Shown here piece by piece: positions 25,481 to 34,296 of a DNA stretch of 64,000 bases (positions within the stretch are counted from its first letter, which is position 1; the number at the start of each line of letters is the position of its first letter). The stretch is from positions 43,848-107,847 of the forward strand of contig JABABK010000004.1 in assembly GCA_014238285.1 (NCBI GenBank), in the 5' to 3' direction. The position numbers and the translations under genes were made by a program. The notes under the pieces are model-generated. The model saw only the letters and a list, made by a program, of their open reading frames with translations. It did not search any database and was not told the DNA's origin. Origin of the DNA: Hellea sp. Its GTDB lineage: Bacteria; Pseudomonadota; Alphaproteobacteria; Caulobacterales; Maricaulaceae.

Positions 25481-26350
25481 TTAGTTAGAGACGTATACAT
25501 CGCCGGGGTTAACGGCATCACATCTGGCTTCGACTTCATATTCAAAGTCTGGCCCGTGTCCGCCTCCGTCTTCCCAGGCATGTTTAATGATTTGACCGCA
25601 TTTTAGGGTATCCACAAAGTCTATCGTGGTATTGGGGGCTAGCTGAACACCGTCAAAGAAAAACCGATCCGAATATTCTGTCTGGTTCGTTGAAAAATCT
25701 GTTCCGGGGCAACCGGACAGCCAGCAATTTGCAGGAAACCCGAAAGAGTTTGGGTCGATTTTGAATTCAATATAGATATTGCTATAGTCTCTTACGTCAA
25801 TCCAGCCGTCATCTGTAAGGTCGAATGTGGATCCATATCCATGCGTATAGGTGTAAGCTGCTTCTGCAATTGTGGTAAGGTGGCCGGAACTATTGATGCC
25901 TTTAATCGAGGCTACTTTGGAGAACCATCCTGCAGCTCGGTCCAATTTTATGCGCATTGAGGATAATACCATGGGAGCACGAACAGTGGTGCGCACATTG
26001 ATTTCAGCTTTATCTTGCCCCAATATTTCCCCAAACATTAGTGGGTTTTTGTATTTCAACCGAGCTGAAATTTCACGGACACCGCTTTGATTGCTGGATG
26101 AAAAGTCTTTTAGCTTTGAACCTGGCAGGCTGGCTTTTAAATATTTTTTTGCGGCCTTCTTTTGATCGCTAGAAGATTCGCTTTGTATTGCGACCAATAA
26201 AGCAGCATCTAGCCGATCCTGCATATCCGCTTTCATACTATAACTTGATGTAGCATCAATCGCTAGGCCCATCAAAACAAGTAAGATAGGCGCCGCTATG
26301 GCAGTTATGATGGCAAAGTTACCATCTTTATTTCGAATAAGCTTATACAT
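25481..26350 (-). CDS. TadE/TadG-like exported protein
   Basis: A 289-residue protein with the TadE/G-type N-terminus: basic residues, then NFAIITAIAAPILLVLMGLAIDATSSYS as a single membrane anchor. The rest is a beta-rich extracytoplasmic part with Cys residues (CWLSGCPG, DTLKCGQ, EARCD) and no recognisable domain, in particular no vWA motif. No tad genes adjoin it. GGGA lies directly before the ATG. Confidence 0.6.
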   Translation of the reverse strand: MYKLIRNKDGNFAIITAIAAPILLVLMGLAIDATSSYSMKADMQDRLDAALLVAIQSESSSDQKKAAKKYLKASLPGSKLKDFSSSNQSGVREISARLKYKNPLMFGEILGQDKAEINVRTTVRAPMVLSSMRIKLDRAAGWFSKVASIKGINSSGHLTTIAEAAYTYTHGYGSTFDLTDDGWIDVRDYSNIYIEFKIDPNSFGFPANCWLSGCPGTDFSTNQTEYSDRFFFDGVQLAPNTTIDFVDTLKCGQIIKHAWEDGGGHGPDFEYEVEARCDAVNPGDVYVSN

Positions 26351-26469
26351 TCCCGCACACCTACACTCACGACGGCCCCAGCCCGACGAATAGCATAATT
26401 TATGAGTGTTAAGACGGGCACAAAGAAAGTGGTGAATAGAGTCTTAATAAGGTTTCTTTGTGTCCGCTT

Positions 26470-28140
26470 TTAAGGACGATTATAGCTTAGCTGAGAGCCT
26501 AAGTCGCCGCATATATTCCAGACTTCGTCTATTCTTGGATCAGCCGCATCAAGATCGGTTACGCGGTTCACATTGATGGACGGAATCGTATTGGTATTGG
26601 TGTCGCCTATTATGAAATTGGTTAGAGCTTGAGTGGTTGGTTCTGGATATTCAATGATGTCTTCAAAGCGGATCAGGTGGTAGTTTTCGGCGGTTAAATT
26701 GTCAGCAGCATAACGGTGGACTTTTCCGACTTGATAGAGCCATGACAAGGCATTGTGTATGTGCGCAGGATCGCTTTTTATATGGCTCTGATCGCGGCCA
26801 AATTCTTTATAGGCAGCGTTTAGGACAGCGCGTCCGATAGGATTTGCAAGTCTCGATGTCATATGTGTGCGCCGTAGGCTCATTGTGACAGGGTGGCGGA
26901 CTAAATGAACGAGTTTGGCATCTTTAAATTTGTTCATCACATCAGGAACAGCGATCATAGTTTCGGGGAGTTTCCAACCCCAAAGCTCTTCAGGTTTCCA
27001 ATTGCCATAACCTAAAACATCTTTGGCTTTTTCAAATAGCAAATGATCTTTACGAAACTCAAATGGCTTGTCTTTGGCCTCAGCGCGCGCCCGCGCGATA
27101 CCTATTTCATATATTAGGTCGGCCCACTCCGTAGAGTCAGCTGAGACATTGAGACGATTGCCGAGAAATACATCCGCATTTTGAGCGATTTCCGATATAA
27201 GCCGTGTCCCGCTGCCGCCGCGTCCGGTTAATATGATCGGGGCGGTTAAGACATCTTCAGGGATATGTGAACTGGGTTTATCGAACTTTGCATAATCGCC
27301 TTTGCCATACCCAAATTGAGCGGCGAGTTCTCCGGTTGTTTCAATGACTTCGCGCGCTTGTTTGGGGGACAGCCGGTTCTTCCATTGCCGAACAGAAATA
27401 GTGTCTATGGGCCGCGCCCTCTCGGTAAAACCGGGGCCCATGCCCCAATATATTGCATCATGCTGGGTGAAGTTGTGGTGATAATCCATATTGAGATGAT
27501 CAGCCATTTTTCGGCACATTTGCTCTGGACTGGCGATGAAGTCTTCATATTTGAAGACAAAGGGATTGAGACCTTTTTCTTTAAATTGTTCAAATAGGCC
27601 TGTTTTAATTTTCCAAATTATGGCGCGGCGAATATGTATGGGCAGGTCGGGATTGTTCAGTTTTTCAAAGTCCTCCGCAACCAGATTTTGGACCTTTGGA
27701 TTTGCGCTGATCCAATCGATTTGATTGGCCACCATGTTGATCTGTTTCAGCTTGGACATAGAGGCTACCACAGACCTTGGATCGCGTATGGGATACAGGA
27801 TAGACACATCTTTATCGAGCTGGGCGAGCTTTGTAAAATCATAGGTGAGATTAGGGGCTTTTAGGACAAGGTGCTTGATTTCGGGCTTTAGCTTGCCGTC
27901 GCGTTTTCTGAGTCTTTTATGCCGGGGGCGATATTTTTTATCGGCATTTTCTATAAGCTGTTCAAACATTTTGCCGCTCTCGCCGCTCATTTTGCCTTGC
28001 TTTTTGAACCAATTATATAGTCCGTCCGGTTCATCGATTAGCATGGCATTGGGGTGCGTGCCGATAATCTGCCCTGTCAGAGTTGTACCGCTTCTCTGGC
28101 AGCCGACTATTGCTGTTATTTTTTTAAACTGACTGAGCAT
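26470..28140 (-). CDS. Two-domain sulfotransferase family protein
   Basis: A 556-residue protein that looks like two sulfotransferase domains in tandem. Domain 1 has the PAPS phosphate loop GCQRSGTTLTG at about 13-23 and the 3'-phosphate motif YPIRDPRSVVASM. Domain 2 repeats both: GRGGSGTRLISEIA near 307 and LVRHPVTMSLRRTHM near 415. Sulfotransferases move sulfate from PAPS to sugars, lipids or proteins; some relatives only bind. It starts right after the stop of the glycosyltransferase gene (TAAATG), so they are coupled. A close full-length paralogue is at 36547-38253. Confidence 0.8.
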   Translation of the reverse strand: MLSQFKKITAIVGCQRSGTTLTGQIIGTHPNAMLIDEPDGLYNWFKKQGKMSGESGKMFEQLIENADKKYRPRHKRLRKRDGKLKPEIKHLVLKAPNLTYDFTKLAQLDKDVSILYPIRDPRSVVASMSKLKQINMVANQIDWISANPKVQNLVAEDFEKLNNPDLPIHIRRAIIWKIKTGLFEQFKEKGLNPFVFKYEDFIASPEQMCRKMADHLNMDYHHNFTQHDAIYWGMGPGFTERARPIDTISVRQWKNRLSPKQAREVIETTGELAAQFGYGKGDYAKFDKPSSHIPEDVLTAPIILTGRGGSGTRLISEIAQNADVFLGNRLNVSADSTEWADLIYEIGIARARAEAKDKPFEFRKDHLLFEKAKDVLGYGNWKPEELWGWKLPETMIAVPDVMNKFKDAKLVHLVRHPVTMSLRRTHMTSRLANPIGRAVLNAAYKEFGRDQSHIKSDPAHIHNALSWLYQVGKVHRYAADNLTAENYHLIRFEDIIEYPEPTTQALTNFIIGDTNTNTIPSINVNRVTDLDAADPRIDEVWNICGDLGSQLSYNRP

Positions 28141-29289
28141 TTAGAGCATGGCCAATATGTGATCCGCCATTATTTTAGCGCCGTGATTATTATTAATTTG
28201 CGCTATGCCCTTCGCATTGTCGCTTAAGCGGTTTATATCTAGGCCGTTTAGTTTTTCCAAGGGATTGTCTGGATCAACGCAAAAACCAACACCTAATTCC
28301 TCCATAAGCAGGCCAAGTATTTCCTGATTTCTATGAGTCGGAAATATAATGACGGGAACACCGCGAGACAGGGCCTGATAGGTGGAGCCGCTGCCGCCTT
28401 GGCTGAGTGTGATTTTGGACCTATCCAAAACCTCATCAAGGGGCAGCCAGTCAAACGCTAGATCGATATAGTCTTTACCCCTAAACTCATCCGCCTTTTT
28501 ACCAGCATAGACGACATTGGCCGCGCCCGAGGCCTGTTTTATGGTTTCTATAAAGTCTCCGTCTATGACGCGTTTGCCCGTAGACCCCATAGAAATGAGC
28601 ATGAGGCCATTGCGATCTTCAAGCTCCGCCGGAAGCGCGCCAGTCATGGTCCAAGACACAGGGCCGCAAAAGTAGTGATTATCGGGTACGGGGTTTAAAA
28701 TAGGTTTTAACTGCTCAAAATCGGCCAGTAAAACTTTATCGGCTTGGTAAAGCTCATAAGCTGAAGTCAGTGGTTTCAACCCTTTGGATATTCGAATGTC
28801 ATTGATCGGCTCGCGCACCGTATTTTCAAACCAATCGTTTTGAAAGGTTGTGCCGTTATAAGCGCCGGTTAGAAAAGCATTGGTGATCATCACGCGCGGA
28901 CATGTCGGGAATTTTACCGCGGACATCCATCTGACCGGGCAGCCATCATGGACAATGAGATCAAATGTCTTTTGAGTAAATAGAGCTTCTAATCCGTTAG
29001 CGAAATCTTCGAAAGGCTGTGTTCTGTTTTCCGGCTGTACGGCAATGCGGTGGATTTTGAAATTAGATTTGATGACCTTGTCAGCTGAGCCGCTAAAGCC
29101 GGGGATAATAAATTCGATTTTGATATCACCATGGTTTTTAAGCTGCTTCGCAACTTCATAAAGACGTCCAATATGGCCTAGGGCAGGGCCTGATATGAAG
29201 GCGATTGTTTTTATGATAAGCTCCGCTTTATGATTGCGCATATCGACACTATTATTGTCACTGCCCTGACGCAAGGGTCTATAATTCAT
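28141..29289 (-). CDS. Glycosyltransferase, GT1/UGT-like
   Basis: A 382-residue GT-B glycosyltransferase. The N-terminal half begins IAFISGPALGHIGRLYEVAKQL. The C-terminal donor half has DWLPLDEVLDRSKITLSQGGSGSTYQALSRGVPVIIFP, the nucleotide-sugar loop of the UGT/MGT type, and THRNQEILG. No export signal. It probably glycosylates a small molecule or lipid. The first gene of a pair with the two-domain sulfotransferase, suggesting a glycosylated then sulfated product. The start at 29289 has only a weak ribosome site; ATG at 29241 is an alternative. Confidence 0.75.
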   Translation of the reverse strand: MNYRPLRQGSDNNSVDMRNHKAELIIKTIAFISGPALGHIGRLYEVAKQLKNHGDIKIEFIIPGFSGSADKVIKSNFKIHRIAVQPENRTQPFEDFANGLEALFTQKTFDLIVHDGCPVRWMSAVKFPTCPRVMITNAFLTGAYNGTTFQNDWFENTVREPINDIRISKGLKPLTSAYELYQADKVLLADFEQLKPILNPVPDNHYFCGPVSWTMTGALPAELEDRNGLMLISMGSTGKRVIDGDFIETIKQASGAANVVYAGKKADEFRGKDYIDLAFDWLPLDEVLDRSKITLSQGGSGSTYQALSRGVPVIIFPTHRNQEILGLLMEELGVGFCVDPDNPLEKLNGLDINRLSDNAKGIAQINNNHGAKIMADHILAML

Positions 29290-29378
29290 CTAAGTATTTG
29301 GTTTTCAACCTTTATTTGATTGATTGTGAATGTATATTTTGTTATCCTTTTGTTAATACTTAACTTAGGGGACAAATA

Positions 29379-29978
29379 ATGACATTCAAAAAACTATCTA
29401 TTGCGCTGGGCGCAAGCCTTTTATTCGCGGGAAGCGCAAATGCGGGCGACGTTGAATATATTGGTGAAATTCTTATCGGGGGTTATAATTTCTGTCCGCG
29501 CAATTCAATTCCGGCAAATGGGCAGTTATTGTCAATCCCTTCTAATACGGCTTTATTCTCTTTATATGGTTGTACCTATGGCGGAGATTGCCGGTCGACG
29601 TTCGGGGTGCCGAACCTGCAAAGCCGAACCCCTATTCATACGGGAACCGGACCTGGCCTGACACCGAGAGCTCTTGGATCAACGGGGGGCTCTGAGAGAA
29701 ATACCATGACGGTGGGTGAAATGCCGTCTCATACACACAGATCAGCCTTGCAAACCAAAGCCGGGACAGCGGCGAACACAAATTCACCGCGGTTTAAATC
29801 TATCGCAGACGCGGATGTTAATGCTTATGTTGACGGCGCGCCGTCCGGTAAGTTTATGCATAGCAATACGGTTGTGGTTGAAAATGCCGGTGCTAGTCAG
29901 GCGCAAAATAATATGCAGCCTTTTCTGACGCTTAATTATTGCGTTGTGACCTCGGGCGTTTTCCCGTCCAGAAATTAG
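29379..29978 (+). CDS. Secreted phage tail-collar domain protein (copy 1)
   Basis: A 199-residue exported protein: signal peptide to about SANAG, then a tail collar domain (PF07484 type) with YIGEILIGGYNFCPRNSIPANGQLL, TYGGD, TFGVPNLQSRTPIHTGTGPG and GGSERNTMTVGEMPSHTH. Such domains occur in phage fibres and in secreted bacterial proteins of the microcystin-dependent protein type, with carbohydrate or surface binding suspected. It has four cysteines in the collar and a clear signal peptide, so it is not a phage structural gene here. A tandem homologue follows after nine bases. Confidence 0.8.
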   Translation: MTFKKLSIALGASLLFAGSANAGDVEYIGEILIGGYNFCPRNSIPANGQLLSIPSNTALFSLYGCTYGGDCRSTFGVPNLQSRTPIHTGTGPGLTPRALGSTGGSERNTMTVGEMPSHTHRSALQTKAGTAANTNSPRFKSIADADVNAYVDGAPSGKFMHSNTVVVENAGASQAQNNMQPFLTLNYCVVTSGVFPSRN

Positions 29979-29987
29979 GAGGGGAAG

Positions 29988-30602
29988 ATGAAAATTATAA
30001 AACAAACAGTTTTGTCGGCGGCAATATTTACCGCGGTTATCGGGTTTTCAGATCCGGTACAGGCAGGGGTTGATCCGTATATTGCGGAAATATTTTTGGT
30101 AGGTTTTAATTATTGTCCGCGCGGTAGCGCTGCTCTTAACGGGCAATTATTGTCGATAAATGACAATCAATCTTTATTCTCGCTTGTCGGAACTATTTAT
30201 GGCGGGGATGGCCGCACCTCATTTGGCTTGCCGGATTTACGTGGCCGAGTGCCTATCCATACGGGAACAGGTCCTGGCCTCAGCCCTCGGCCGCAAGGTA
30301 GTCGCGGTGGTAGTGAGAGAAATACAATGACTGTCGGTGAAATGCCGTCTCATACCCACAGGACGGCCTTACAAACCAAAGCCGGAACATCAGCCAATAC
30401 AACTTCGCCTCGGTTTAATTCTTTTGCAGATGCCGACGTCAATATGTATGTTGATGGAACCATGCCGCAAGGAAAGTTCATTCATTCCGATACGGTTGTG
30501 ATGGAAAATGCGGGTGCAAGTCAGCAACAAAATAATATGCAGCCTTATCAAACGCTCAATTATTGTATTGCAATGGTGGGGACATTTCCGTCGCGGAATT
30601 AG
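29988..30602 (+). CDS. Secreted phage tail-collar domain protein (copy 2)
   Basis: A 204-residue tandem paralogue of the preceding gene, with its own signal peptide (to about PVQAG) and the same collar motifs: FLVGFNYCPRGSAALNGQLL, TIYGGDGRTSFGLPDLRGRVPIHTGTGPG, ERNTMTVGEMPSHTHR. AGGAGGGG precedes its ATG. Copy 2 keeps the canonical GGDGRTSFGLPDLRGR where copy 1 has diverged (GGDCRSTFGVPNLQSR). The C-terminal thirds are the most alike. The pair is followed by a 30-base perfect palindrome. Confidence 0.8.
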   Translation: MKIIKQTVLSAAIFTAVIGFSDPVQAGVDPYIAEIFLVGFNYCPRGSAALNGQLLSINDNQSLFSLVGTIYGGDGRTSFGLPDLRGRVPIHTGTGPGLSPRPQGSRGGSERNTMTVGEMPSHTHRTALQTKAGTSANTTSPRFNSFADADVNMYVDGTMPQGKFIHSDTVVMENAGASQQQNNMQPYQTLNYCIAMVGTFPSRN

Positions 30603-30616
30603 CGGGAAAAACCTAT

Positions 30617-30646
30617 CATCACGCGTAATATATATTACGCGTGATG
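30617..30646 (+). terminator. 30-base perfect palindrome between convergent genes
   Basis: CATCACGCGTAATAT at 30617-30631 is followed immediately by its exact reverse complement at 30632-30646. It lies between the tail-collar gene and the convergent methyltransferase gene and contains the last codons and stop of the latter. A bidirectional terminator is the likeliest role, but there is no T run on either side, so a binding site is also possible. Confidence 0.5.
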
Positions 30647-31273
30647 TGTTCTTATAAATTCTAAGGCAAGACCGGGCAGTTTTTCTGCGCCGTGCCCGAA
30701 TTCAAAATTTCGAACATTTTCAAGTTTGAACCATGGTGTTAATTTGTCGGCAAGGTAACTCGCCGTAGTTTCTTTTTGCTGTTTTGGGTTTTTATGCAGC
30801 AGTAAAAATTTCCCGTTTTCATGGATGAGAGTGGTAATATTTTTTACAAATACGGCATGTCTTTGATCTGGAATGACGTGAAGACATCCTCGGTCTACCA
30901 GAAAGTCAAAAGGTCCGATATCAAAGCCTTTTTTACGGCAAATATCCAAACAGAAAAACTCTAGGTCTAGATCCGGTTTACAATAGAGATCCTTGGCACG
31001 TTTGATGGCTGATTTGGAAAAATCAATACCCGTCGCTTTCATGCCGATAGAGGCAAGGCCAAACGCAACTTCGCCGCGGCCGCATCCAATATCCAGAACG
31101 GTTTTACCGGGGTCAAACCAGTTTTCGTCAATAAACATTTGGATTTCAGCGGGAAGTTTATCATCTAGCCAAAATGCGGCGCATTTTTCATCTGACCAGC
31201 GCTTTTCCCAATTTTGCCGTCTTTGCTGGGCAAGGGTTTGTTTTTCTGAAGGATTTGGAGGCTGATCAGGCAT
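30635..31273 (-). CDS. Class I SAM-dependent methyltransferase
   Basis: A 212-residue methyltransferase with motif I VLDIGCGRGEVAFGLA at about 57-72 and the acidic loop GIDFSKSAIKRA. DRGCLHVIPDQRH fits the TehB/thiopurine S-methyltransferase-like group. Its start overlaps the halogenase-like gene by eight bases, so it is the last gene of the carrier-protein operon and may methylate that product. The substrate is not readable. Confidence 0.8.
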   Translation of the reverse strand: MPDQPPNPSEKQTLAQQRRQNWEKRWSDEKCAAFWLDDKLPAEIQMFIDENWFDPGKTVLDIGCGRGEVAFGLASIGMKATGIDFSKSAIKRAKDLYCKPDLDLEFFCLDICRKKGFDIGPFDFLVDRGCLHVIPDQRHAVFVKNITTLIHENGKFLLLHKNPKQQKETTASYLADKLTPWFKLENVRNFEFGHGAEKLPGLALEFIRTHHA

Positions 31274-32528
31274 GTTCTTGTTTATGTAAAAGCTCGCGCA
31301 TCATGTGAACGGCTTCTAGCGACTGTGTGGTTTCGCTGTAAAACCGTCCGGAGAAAAGCTCTGCAATCTCGTTCGCATGTGAAAAATGCGCCAGCCGTAA
31401 AAAGGCTAGAGGATATTGCCAGAAGGTATCAATAACGAGGCGGATAACGTCGCGGCCCTGGGCGAGATGAGCTTGGTAGCCGGCAAATGAATACTGCCCA
31501 TCTTGGTTCAAATAGTTTTCAATTTCATCGGCCGCTATCATGCCTTCTTTGAGCGCGACGGTTACGCCAAAGGAAAAGATAGGGTCTAAAAATCCAAAGG
31601 AGTCACCGATGGAAATAAATCCGGGGCCTGCGGCTTTTTCATATTCGAAAGAATAATTTGCGTGGGACCGAACGGGAGAGACAATTTCGATATCTTGGGC
31701 TCGAGCCTTTAAGTAAGGATTGAGGGCTTCGAGGCCTTGTAAAAAGTAACTTTTTTTATCAAGACCGCTAGCCTTAAACGCGGCATTTGGAATAACGACA
31801 CCGAGACTAGTGACATCTTTATCTATGGGTATGAGCCAAGACCAGTGGTCGGTCTTGCCGTAAAAAATATGCGTATTCCCATCATCGATGCCGGGATCTC
31901 TAATGACGCCTTTAACATGGGCAAAAATGGCGATCTGTTTTTCATACCCCCCATCATCGATTTGGCCCAAAATATCATTACGCCCCAGAAAACAGCCTTG
32001 ACCAGATGCGTCAGCGACCATTTTTGCGCTAATGTTATGCGGGTTACCATCTATGTCATTTATGCGAACGCCTGAAACAATATCGTCCGTCTTTATGACA
32101 TCTACCGCGCTAGCGCGAATGACATCTGTGCCGCGTTCAATCGCCGTGTCTAACAGCTTTTTGTCAAAGTCTTTTCGCCTCACTTGCCACGTCGGCCGAG
32201 TGTTTATGATTCCGGCGCTATTGCGGTACATCATCGGCACCCAAAATTTTGAATTTTGTGTTTGTCCATGGACCGCGACCCCGTGTTTAACAGGAAAGCC
32301 AGCTGTCTCCATATAAGGGCCGAGGCCCATGCCTTTTAGCATTTCAGCGCAAGACGCTGTTAGAGATTCGCCAATGCGAAATCGCGGAAACTCAGCCTTT
32401 TCTAATAGAAGGACTTTTCGGTCATATTTGGCGAGGTTAATTGCGAGTGAAGTGCCCGCAGGTCCGCCGCCAGTGATGACAACGTCATAGGCATCTTTAA
32501 TACGCGCGATATCCGTATTAGCCGGCAC
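31266..32528 (-). CDS. Flavin-dependent halogenase-like monooxygenase
   Basis: A 420-residue FAD enzyme. The dinucleotide fold VVITGGGPAGTSLA is at 16-29, FRIGESL at 50-56, DASG at 173, and the second FAD motif GDSFGFLDPIFSFG near 290. Two features point to halogenases: the WxWxIP motif (Trp229, Trp231, Pro234 in HWSWLIP) and Lys81 in GFPVKHG, placed like the catalytic lysine of phenol/pyrrole halogenases. Related reductases and hydroxylases share the fold, so halogenation is inference. A carrier-protein gene overlaps it by 11 bases, as expected if it acts on a carrier-bound acyl group. A partner flavin reductase is not seen nearby. Confidence 0.7.
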   Translation of the reverse strand: MPANTDIARIKDAYDVVITGGGPAGTSLAINLAKYDRKVLLLEKAEFPRFRIGESLTASCAEMLKGMGLGPYMETAGFPVKHGVAVHGQTQNSKFWVPMMYRNSAGIINTRPTWQVRRKDFDKKLLDTAIERGTDVIRASAVDVIKTDDIVSGVRINDIDGNPHNISAKMVADASGQGCFLGRNDILGQIDDGGYEKQIAIFAHVKGVIRDPGIDDGNTHIFYGKTDHWSWLIPIDKDVTSLGVVIPNAAFKASGLDKKSYFLQGLEALNPYLKARAQDIEIVSPVRSHANYSFEYEKAAGPGFISIGDSFGFLDPIFSFGVTVALKEGMIAADEIENYLNQDGQYSFAGYQAHLAQGRDVIRLVIDTFWQYPLAFLRLAHFSHANEIAELFSGRFYSETTQSLEAVHMMRELLHKQEHA

Positions 32529-32787
32529 TTAAGACGCTTTCGACCATGGCCATGATAGAGGCGGGTGTTCGGAAATTGGTTTCTGTGAGCGCCTCGAGCG
32601 GGATCTTAATGTTGTTTTCTTTTTCAAGAAACATAACCAAATCCATGATTTGTAGAGAATCGAGTAAATGCTGCTTGGCAATCTGGGTTGACAGATCGAT
32701 TGAAACGTTATCGGCACTGCCGACCGTATCGGTAATCCATCCAACAATTTGTGCTTCTAGTTTTTGTGTCATTTTTTGCTCGTTCAC
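32518..32787 (-). CDS. Acyl/peptidyl carrier protein
   Basis: An 89-residue carrier protein with the phosphopantetheine site Ser44 in LLDSLQIMDLVMFLE. It has the length of the free-standing PCPs PltL and CloN5. It is not the fatty-acid ACP, whose site is DSLD with a more acidic helix. It begins three bases after the AMP ligase stop and overlaps the halogenase-like gene, so it should be loaded by the former and presented to the dehydrogenase and halogenase. Confidence 0.85.
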   Translation of the reverse strand: MNEQKMTQKLEAQIVGWITDTVGSADNVSIDLSTQIAKQHLLDSLQIMDLVMFLEKENNIKIPLEALTETNFRTPASIMAMVESVLSAG

Positions 32788-32790
32788 GTC

Positions 32791-34296
32791 TTAAGCGTTA
32801 TTAGCCATATGAAGCAATTTTTGTCTATCGATTTTTCCATTAGAATTTTGTGGTAACGCATCCAAAACAGTGACTTGGCGCGGCAGGGTGGCGCCGGGAA
32901 TTCGTTTCTTCATATCACCTAAGAGCCGGTCCTTATCAAACTCTGCTTGATCCCGTGCTACGACATATAAGGTGATCGACGCTTTTAATGTGCCCGCGTC
33001 CACAACAATCGCGGCGGCTTGTGTGATGGCGGGGGATGATAGGGCTGTTTTTTCAATATCCTGAAGGTTAAAGCGCAGGCCTCTGATTTTCACCATATCG
33101 TCTTGACGCCCGGCGTAATGAAGGACGCCGTCCTCATCAAAATACCCGAAATCACCTGTGCGAAAATGGTCGCCATATTTTGCGATGGGTTTAATCCCGT
33201 GATTATGCCAATAGCCCCGCATGACACTAGGTCCTTTGGCGCATATTTCACCTGACATACCAGCGGGTAAAACCTCTCCTTGCGCATTGTAGACTTTCAA
33301 ATTTGCGTAATCACAAGGTATTCCAATGGGCAGGCTTTCCCAGTTATCGGGAATATCCCTGACCCTATGATATGAGATGACATTGGTTTCCGTTGGGCCA
33401 TAGAGATTAGCAAACTGGGCGTCTGGTATTTGCGCCATAAGGGATTTTAAGGCCTGCAAAGGGAAAACTTCGCCTGCAAATAAGACGGCTCTTAATGTCA
33501 TAGGGCTTATGGTTTCAAACACTCTAAAGCGCAGCAGAATTTGCAACATAGAAGGAACGGTATATATCACGGTGATAGCATGTTCCTGTAGGGCTTTAGC
33601 GATATTGCCGGGAAAGGACATTTCGGTTTCGCTTAGCAGGTAAACGGACGCGCCCTGTTGCAGGCTGGCATAGACATCCAGCATAGATAGATCAAAATGC
33701 AGAGGCGCGATGCTGATGAAACGATCATCTGCGGTAAATTCAAAGGTCTTGATCGTCCAGTTAACAAACGCTGCGATATTTTGATGGGAAAGCGTAATGC
33801 CTTTCGGCGTTCCAGTAGAACCAGAGGTCATTAAAATAAGGGCTGGTGAGGTCTCGTCTAATTCTAATGGGCTTACATTGGGCTTAGCAAAATTATCAGA
33901 TTCAAATGGATCTTGAACGAGTACATCAATTTTTGTAGTTGGGTGATCAGACAGATAGTTTTCCTGAATATCAGCATCGCAAACCAATAGGCGCGGCGAT
34001 ATTTCCGATAATATCATATCGAGCCGACCAGAGGGGGATAGCGGGTCAATGGGGACGACGATTAAGCCTGTCGCAAACCCGGCTAGTAGAAACTCGATAG
34101 CCACTGGGCCTTTAGGCAGGGATAAAGCCAATCGATCGCCGGGCTCAAACCCTTTATCGGTAAGCCAAGTTGTTCGGCGTTTGATTTTGTCTTGAAGCTG
34201 TGCGTGAGACCACTCTCCGTCCGCCCATGTTAGGGCGGGTAAATCGCCCGATAGGTTTGATCCGCCTAGGTAAGCCTCTATGAAAGTCCGGCTCAC
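32791..34296 (-). CDS. Free-standing AMP-dependent ligase (probable L-prolyl-AMP ligase)
   Basis: A 501-residue adenylation enzyme: P-loop ILMTSGSTGTPKG near 154-166, HFDLSMLD at 200-207 with the Asp that holds an amino group in amino-acid-activating enzymes, NLYGPTETNV, HFRTGDFGYFDEDG and the C-terminal lysine in NSNGKIDRQKLL. Stand-alone A domains of this size that load a separate carrier protein include PltF, RedM and CloN4 (proline) and DltA (D-alanine). No DltB or DltD partner is present, while the acyl-CoA dehydrogenase next door fits the proline to pyrrole route. It overlaps that gene by four bases (ATGA). Confidence 0.75.
   Translation of the reverse strand: MSRTFIEAYLGGSNLSGDLPALTWADGEWSHAQLQDKIKRRTTWLTDKGFEPGDRLALSLPKGPVAIEFLLAGFATGLIVVPIDPLSPSGRLDMILSEISPRLLVCDADIQENYLSDHPTTKIDVLVQDPFESDNFAKPNVSPLELDETSPALILMTSGSTGTPKGITLSHQNIAAFVNWTIKTFEFTADDRFISIAPLHFDLSMLDVYASLQQGASVYLLSETEMSFPGNIAKALQEHAITVIYTVPSMLQILLRFRVFETISPMTLRAVLFAGEVFPLQALKSLMAQIPDAQFANLYGPTETNVISYHRVRDIPDNWESLPIGIPCDYANLKVYNAQGEVLPAGMSGEICAKGPSVMRGYWHNHGIKPIAKYGDHFRTGDFGYFDEDGVLHYAGRQDDMVKIRGLRFNLQDIEKTALSSPAITQAAAIVVDAGTLKASITLYVVARDQAEFDKDRLLGDMKKRIPGATLPRQVTVLDALPQNSNGKIDRQKLLHMANNA

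Noticed and set aside
29352..29364. GTTAA-TAC-TTAAC as an operator of the same regulon
   Set aside because: Core and spacer differ from GTTAG-N6-CTAAC; a five-base repeat in AT-rich DNA is expected by chance.
29379..30602. Prophage tail genes
   Set aside because: Both tail-collar proteins have signal peptides, and no capsid, portal, terminase or other tail genes are near.
32791..34296. Assignment of the AMP ligase as DltA
   Set aside because: Length and FDLS motif fit, but there is no DltB or DltD, while the dehydrogenase, carrier and halogenase fit a prolyl ligase. Left as an alternative.
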